Below, piece by piece: positions 1 to 5,276 of a stretch of DNA of 5,276 bases. Below the pieces are notes generated by a model. That model saw nothing but the letters and a program-made list of their open reading frames with translations, was not told the DNA's origin and searched no databases. The position numbers and the translations under genes are program-made. Positions within the stretch are counted from its first letter, which is position 1; each line of letters starts with the position of its first letter. This DNA comes from Clostridiales bacterium (GTDB lineage Bacteria > Bacillota > Clostridia > Oscillospirales > QAMX01). Location: NCBI GenBank assembly GCA_016285815.1, contig JAEERN010000132.1:1-5276 (forward strand). The letters are read 5' to 3'.

Positions 1-3278
<3,278 letters not shown>

Positions 3279-3286
3279 AAGTAATG

Positions 3287-3290
3287 CTCC
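3287..3290 (-). promoter_or_regulatory. Ribosome binding site of rpoB
   Basis: GGAG on the minus strand lies 8 nt before the ATG at 3278-3276. It fixes the rpoB start. No other in-frame start with a comparable site was seen nearby. Confidence 0.8.
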
Positions 3291-3317
3291 GTTCTGGCTG
3301 TATTGGACGGATCCGGA

Positions 3318-3341
3318 CCGGGGCTTTCACGAAACGCCCGG
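3318..3341 (-). other. Hairpin in the rpoB mRNA leader
   Basis: Read on the minus strand, CCGGGC(G)TTT, loop CGTG, then AAAGCCC(C)GG can pair over about nine base pairs with two single-base bulges. It sits about 40 nt upstream of the rpoB start, inside the predicted leader, and is not followed by a T-run, so it is not an intrinsic terminator. It may be a leader structure controlling stability or translation, or only a by-product of GC-rich sequence. I matched it to no known riboswitch or ribosomal-protein site. Confidence 0.35.
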
Positions 3342-3449
3342 GCACGGTGTTACGAATCTCACAGACCGTCTTGCAATCGAAAGGATTTTGTGGTATCCTG
3401 TAGACAGGAAATCTTCCGACACGCGATCCGCGATATAGTCCAGTTAAAG

Positions 3450-3478
3450 ATTTTACCATATTTGATTGCCTTTGTCAA
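3450..3478 (-). promoter_or_regulatory. Sigma-A promoter of rpoB
   Basis: On the minus strand there is a perfect -35 TTGACA (3478-3473), a 17-bp spacer and the -10 TAAAAT (3455-3450). The TG one base before the -10 gives an extended -10 element. Transcription should start near 3442-3445, which gives an untranslated leader of about 165 nt. An A7 tract (3500-3494) lies upstream of the -35 and could act as an UP element. rpoB therefore appears to have its own strong housekeeping promoter and does not rely on read-through from rplJL. Confidence 0.85.
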
Positions 3479-3482
3479 GTCG

Positions 3483-3549
3483 AACGGCAATTATTTTTTT
3501 GCCCGTTTTCCCGGATCTCCCATGCGTTAACAATTTTTTTACTTTTTTT
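3483..3549. promoter_or_regulatory. A/T-tract spacer between divergent promoters
   Basis: This is the core of the divergent spacer and contains no supported gene. It holds three T7 runs on the plus strand at 3494-3500, 3534-3540 and 3543-3549. It also holds an inverted repeat, AACGGCAA (3483-3490) against TTGCC(C)GTT (3499-3507), with a T-rich loop, ending five bases from the rpoB -35 box. The tracts flank both -35 boxes and could be UP elements for the polymerase alpha subunit or sites of DNA bending. The inverted repeat could be an operator. Function is inferred; only the sequence pattern is seen. Confidence 0.45.
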
Positions 3550-3560
3550 CTTCAACGCTC

Positions 3561-3589
3561 TTGACAAGCCCCTGCAAATGTGTTTTAAT
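3561..3589 (+). promoter_or_regulatory. Sigma-A promoter of the sigH-like gene
   Basis: TTGACA (3561-3566), a 17-bp spacer and TTTAAT (3584-3589, five of six bases of TATAAT) form a near-consensus housekeeping promoter. Transcription should start near 3595-3597, leaving a leader of about 37 nt before the ATG. Two T7 runs lie directly upstream and may strengthen it. The two -35 boxes of this divergent pair are separated by about 82 bp. Confidence 0.85.
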
Positions 3590-3622
3590 AAAGCCGTGCA
3601 GCGCCTGCTGCGCCGGTTTTAC

Positions 3623-3627
3623 GGAGG
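3623..3627 (+). promoter_or_regulatory. Ribosome binding site of the sigH-like gene
   Basis: GGAGG followed by five A residues precedes the ATG at 3633. It decides the start: the open frame runs back to 3561, but that upstream start lies inside the -35 box and could not be on the transcript. Confidence 0.9.
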
Positions 3628-3632
3628 AAAAA

Positions 3633-4232
3633 ATGACGCTCCCCCCCAAAACAGACGATCAAACGCTTCTCCGGCGGGCCGCCGGCGGCGACACCGCGGC
3701 GGAAGAGGCCCTGGTCATCCGCTATACGCCGCTGGTCTTCGCGGAGACGCGCAACTGCTTCCGCACCGGATGGGAGCGGTCCGATTTCGTCCAGGAGGGG
3801 ATGGTCGGTCTGATCCGCGCCATCCGGGAATACGACCCCGACCGGGGCGCCGCGTTTCCGGCCTTCGCTTCCGTCTGTATCCGAAACGGGATCTATGCGG
3901 CCCTGCGCCGCTCTCTCTCCCCCAAGAACCTTCCTCTGGAGGGGTACGTCTCCCTGTCCGACCGGGACGGGGACGCGCTCTGCGAGCTGTTCGCGGGAAG
4001 CGCCGACAGCGAGGCGGACCGGATCCTCGACCGGGTCGAGGCGGAGCGGCTCGTCAGCCGGCTCAACGAGCTGGCCTCTCCTTTGGAAAAGAAAGTCCTG
4101 ACAGCATGGCTGCGCGGCTATTCCCCGCGCGAGACCTCCAACGCCCTCAGCCTTTCGCGAAAAACCGTGGACAACGCGATGTCCCGCATCCGGACCAAGG
4201 CCGCCCGCCTTCTGTCCGAAACCCAGGCGTAA
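3633..4232 (+). CDS. sigH: RNA polymerase sigma factor, SigH/Spo0H type
   Basis: This is an alternative sigma-70-family factor of 199 residues that directs core polymerase to its own promoters; B. subtilis SigH has 218. Region 2 shows DFVQEGMVGLIRAIREYDPD (51-70) for core binding, then FPAFASVCIRNGIYAALRR (75-93) for -10 recognition and melting. The linker PLEGYVSLSD (101-110) matches the PLNSYASLD stretch of SigH. Region 4 is LEKKVLTAWLRGYSP (151-165) with a helix-turn-helix through LSLSRKTVDNAMSRIRTKA (172-190). The resemblance runs along the full length, so it is closer to SigH than to short ECF factors. In B. subtilis, SigH drives the transition to stationary phase and sporulation; that role here is by analogy. 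A C7 run covers codons 3-5. It faces away from rpoB. A 102-nt gap with no clear promoter or terminator separates it from the next gene, so the two may be co-transcribed. Confidence 0.88.
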   Translation: MTLPPKTDDQTLLRRAAGGDTAAEEALVIRYTPLVFAETRNCFRTGWERSDFVQEGMVGLIRAIREYDPDRGAAFPAFASVCIRNGIYAALRRSLSPKNLPLEGYVSLSDRDGDALCELFAGSADSEADRILDRVEAERLVSRLNELASPLEKKVLTAWLRGYSPRETSNALSLSRKTVDNAMSRIRTKAARLLSETQA

Positions 4233-4246
4233 ACGGGAAAACCGTT
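4232..4246 (+). other. Small hairpin overlapping the sigH stop codon
   Basis: AACGG, loop GAAAA, CCGTT forms a five-base-pair stem beginning at the last base of the stop codon. No T-run follows (the next bases are CGCAT), so it should not act as an efficient intrinsic terminator. It might mark an mRNA 3' end or processing point, or be chance. Confidence 0.25.
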
Positions 4247-4319
4247 CGCATATTAAATGCCCTTGACACAAGCAGGCCAACGAGCCAAACAACGTGAAAC
4301 GACGCTGGGGCAAAAAAGT

Positions 4320-4323
4320 GAGG
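4320..4323 (+). promoter_or_regulatory. Ribosome binding site of the zinc-ribbon gene
   Basis: GAGG lies 11 nt upstream of the ATG at 4335, a rather long spacing. It supports this ATG over the in-frame ATG at 4257, which has no good site and would add 26 residues unlike the family. Confidence 0.6.
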
Positions 4324-4334
4324 TAAAAACCACC

Positions 4335-4613
4335 ATGTACCAGGACAAGACTCTTAAGTGCAAAGAGTGCGGCAACGAGTTCATCTTCACCGCCGGTGAA
4401 CAGGAATTCTACGCCGAGCGCGGCTTCCAGAACGAGCCCCAGAGATGCAAGGCTTGCCGGGACAACCGCAAGAACGCGGCCCGCGGCCCGCGCGAGTATT
4501 TCACGGCCATCTGCGCCAACTGCGGCAAGGAAGCCAGAGTCCCCTTCGAGCCCAAGACCGACAGACCGGTCTACTGCAGCGACTGCTTCGCCAAGAAAAA
4601 GGAAGAGCAGTAA
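4335..4613 (+). CDS. Small protein with two zinc-ribbon units
   Basis: A 92-residue protein with eight cysteines in four CxxC pairs. The first unit is C9-x2-C12, 25 residues, C38-x2-C41, and includes FTAGEQEFYAERGFQNEP, the signature of the probable zinc-ribbon family usually called zf-trcl. The second unit is C60-x2-C63, 17 residues, C81-x2-C84, the CxxC-x17-CxxC motif. Each should bind one zinc ion. Between them is a basic stretch (RDNRKNAARGPR), and the C-terminus is lysine/glutamate-rich (AKKKEEQ), which would suit nucleic-acid or ribosome contact. No signal peptide or membrane segment is seen, so it is probably cytoplasmic. The family is common in Clostridia and I know of no firmly established function. 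It lies in the same direction as sigH and is closed by a strong terminator. A role with polymerase or SigH is possible from context only. Confidence 0.9.
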   Translation: MYQDKTLKCKECGNEFIFTAGEQEFYAERGFQNEPQRCKACRDNRKNAARGPREYFTAICANCGKEARVPFEPKTDRPVYCSDCFAKKKEEQ

Positions 4614-4689
4614 GCCTCGAAGACTTTGCACCGCGTTTGCTCTGTTTCACGTTTTCGTCAAACAGTGTGACCCAAAGCCCAGTCGTCCT

Positions 4690-4727
4690 AAAAAAGATCC
4701 GCCGGTCCTCACCGGCGGATCTTTTTC
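4690..4727. terminator. Bidirectional intrinsic terminator
   Basis: GATCCGCCGGT (4696-4706), loop CCTC, ACCGGCGGATC (4711-4721) is a perfect 11-bp GC-rich stem. It is flanked by A6 on the left and T5 on the right, which can extend the pairing by five A-T pairs. Read on the plus strand it ends the zinc-ribbon transcript with a T5 run; read on the minus strand it ends the converging gene with a T6 run. It lies 76 nt after the zinc-ribbon stop codon and about 51 nt after the stop codon of the minus-strand gene. Confidence 0.93.
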
Positions 4728-4778
4728 TGCGTTCTTTTTCAAAAGGTCGTCCCCCTCCCGCTCCCGCGGGGCGAAGGA

Positions 4779-5276
4779 TTACGCCAGCCGGAACAGCGCG
4801 GCGTCCCGGAAGCCGCCCTCCGGCACCTTCTTTTCGAACCCCAGCGACGGCGCGTGGTACGGACCGATCTGCTCCGGGGCGAACCAGCGCGCCGGGTCCG
4901 TCCGCGCGTAGACCGGGCCCGTCAGGTTCGAGACCTTCAGGACCAGCTCGTTCTCTCCCGCCCGCGTCCTCTCCGCCGGAAGGTCCAGCGCAAAGGGCGA
5001 GACGTACAGGGATCCGACGCGCGCGCCGTTCAGGAAGACCTCGGCGAAGTGGCGCAGGTCCGCCAGCTTCAGCCGGAGCGCCGCCGGTCCGTCCAGCGAA
5101 AACGCGAAGCGATAGGTCACCTCTCCGGCAAAGCCGGCGCCGAACAGCTCGCAAAACTCCGTCCGGAACGCCGCGGGGGCCCGGGTCCCGTCCAGCACCG
5201 CGCCCGTCTTCTCCAGCCGGAACTCCGCCGTCTTCTCGGCGCCGGCCGGCGTCAGCGGCACGGGCGCGCCCTCGAC
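4779..5276 (-). CDS. C-terminal part of a probable glycoside hydrolase, galactose-binding-like domain
   Basis: The minus strand is open from the right edge to the TAA at 4781-4779, giving 165 visible residues. The frame continues past the possible GTG at 5261 to the edge, and no ribosome binding site is seen there, so this is most likely the end of a longer gene. The visible part is rich in beta-strand patterns: AEVFLNGARVGSLYVSPFAL (about 78-97) and AGENELVLKVSN (about 106-117). An 'NG..VG', a strand, 'P(F/Y)..D(L/I)', then 'GEN.L.(V/L).V.N' is the typical pattern of the jelly-roll sugar-binding domain in GH2 enzymes and in the C-terminal part of GH106-type alpha-L-rhamnosidases. The catalytic part lies outside, so family and substrate cannot be fixed. 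It converges on the zinc-ribbon gene and shares its terminator. No functional link with the polymerase genes is apparent. Confidence 0.65.
   Translation of the reverse strand, partial: VEGAPVPLTPAGAEKTAEFRLEKTGAVLDGTRAPAAFRTEFCELFGAGFAGEVTYRFAFSLDGPAALRLKLADLRHFAEVFLNGARVGSLYVSPFALDLPAERTRAGENELVLKVSNLTGPVYARTDPARWFAPEQIGPYHAPSLGFEKKVPEGGFRDAALFRLA

Noticed and set aside
3406..3412. AGGAAAT resembling a SigH -35 element on the plus strand
   Set aside because: No GAAT-type -10 element occurs 11-13 bp downstream, so autoregulation by SigH from this site is not supported.
3471..3486. Possible Spo0A boxes (TTTGTCAAG and AGTCGAA)
   Set aside because: The first is simply the complement of the rpoB -35 region and the second is one base off the short consensus; chance is a sufficient explanation.
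4263..4268. TTGACA upstream of the zinc-ribbon gene as a -35 box
   Set aside because: At 16-19 bp downstream there is only CAAACA-like sequence, with no acceptable -10, so a dedicated promoter is not supported.
3578..4297. Open frames overlapping sigH on both strands (plus 3578-4297, minus 3585-4631)
   Set aside because: The products are arginine-, glycine- and proline-rich or otherwise without family signature, while the 3633-4232 frame shows clear sigma regions 2 and 4.
4642..4665. CTGTTT / AAACAG inverted repeat after the zinc-ribbon gene
   Set aside because: A six-pair stem with a 12-nt loop and no T-run is weak, and the strong terminator at 4690-4727 explains the transcript end.

Overview
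The window looks like a chromosomal piece of a GC-rich Firmicute, most likely a gut-type Clostridia. Three things suggest this. The RNA polymerase beta subunit lacks the large insertions of the E. coli protein. The sigma factor is of the SigH (Spo0H) type found in endospore-forming lineages. The promoters are textbook sigma-A (TTGACA, 17 bp, TA-rich -10) in an AT-rich spacer, although the coding DNA is strongly G/C-biased at third positions. No species can be named from the sequence alone.

Layout. Positions 1-3278, minus strand, hold most of rpoB, cut at the left edge before its C-terminus. A 354-bp divergent intergenic region (3279-3632) follows. It contains a minus-strand promoter with a leader of about 165 nt for rpoB, a plus-strand promoter for the sigma gene, and T7/A7 tracts between them. 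Positions 3633-4232, plus strand, encode a 199-residue SigH-like sigma factor. Positions 4335-4613, plus strand, encode a 92-residue protein with two four-cysteine zinc-ribbon units. A strong bidirectional terminator (4690-4727) ends this unit and also faces the end of a minus-strand gene (4779-5276). Only the last 165 codons of that gene are visible. They look like a carbohydrate-binding beta-sandwich of a glycoside hydrolase.

How it fits together. rpoB encodes the core enzyme and sigH an alternative specificity subunit for it, and the two are fired from back-to-back promoters. In B. subtilis and many Clostridia, sigH lies upstream of the secE-nusG-rplKAJL-rpoBC cluster and points the same way. 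Here the ribosomal genes between them are absent and sigH faces the other way. This arrangement, the long rpoB leader and the A-tract-rich divergent spacer are the most notable points. I found no CRISPR array, mobile element, tRNA, rRNA, recognised riboswitch or clearly new system. Most of the window is core housekeeping DNA.
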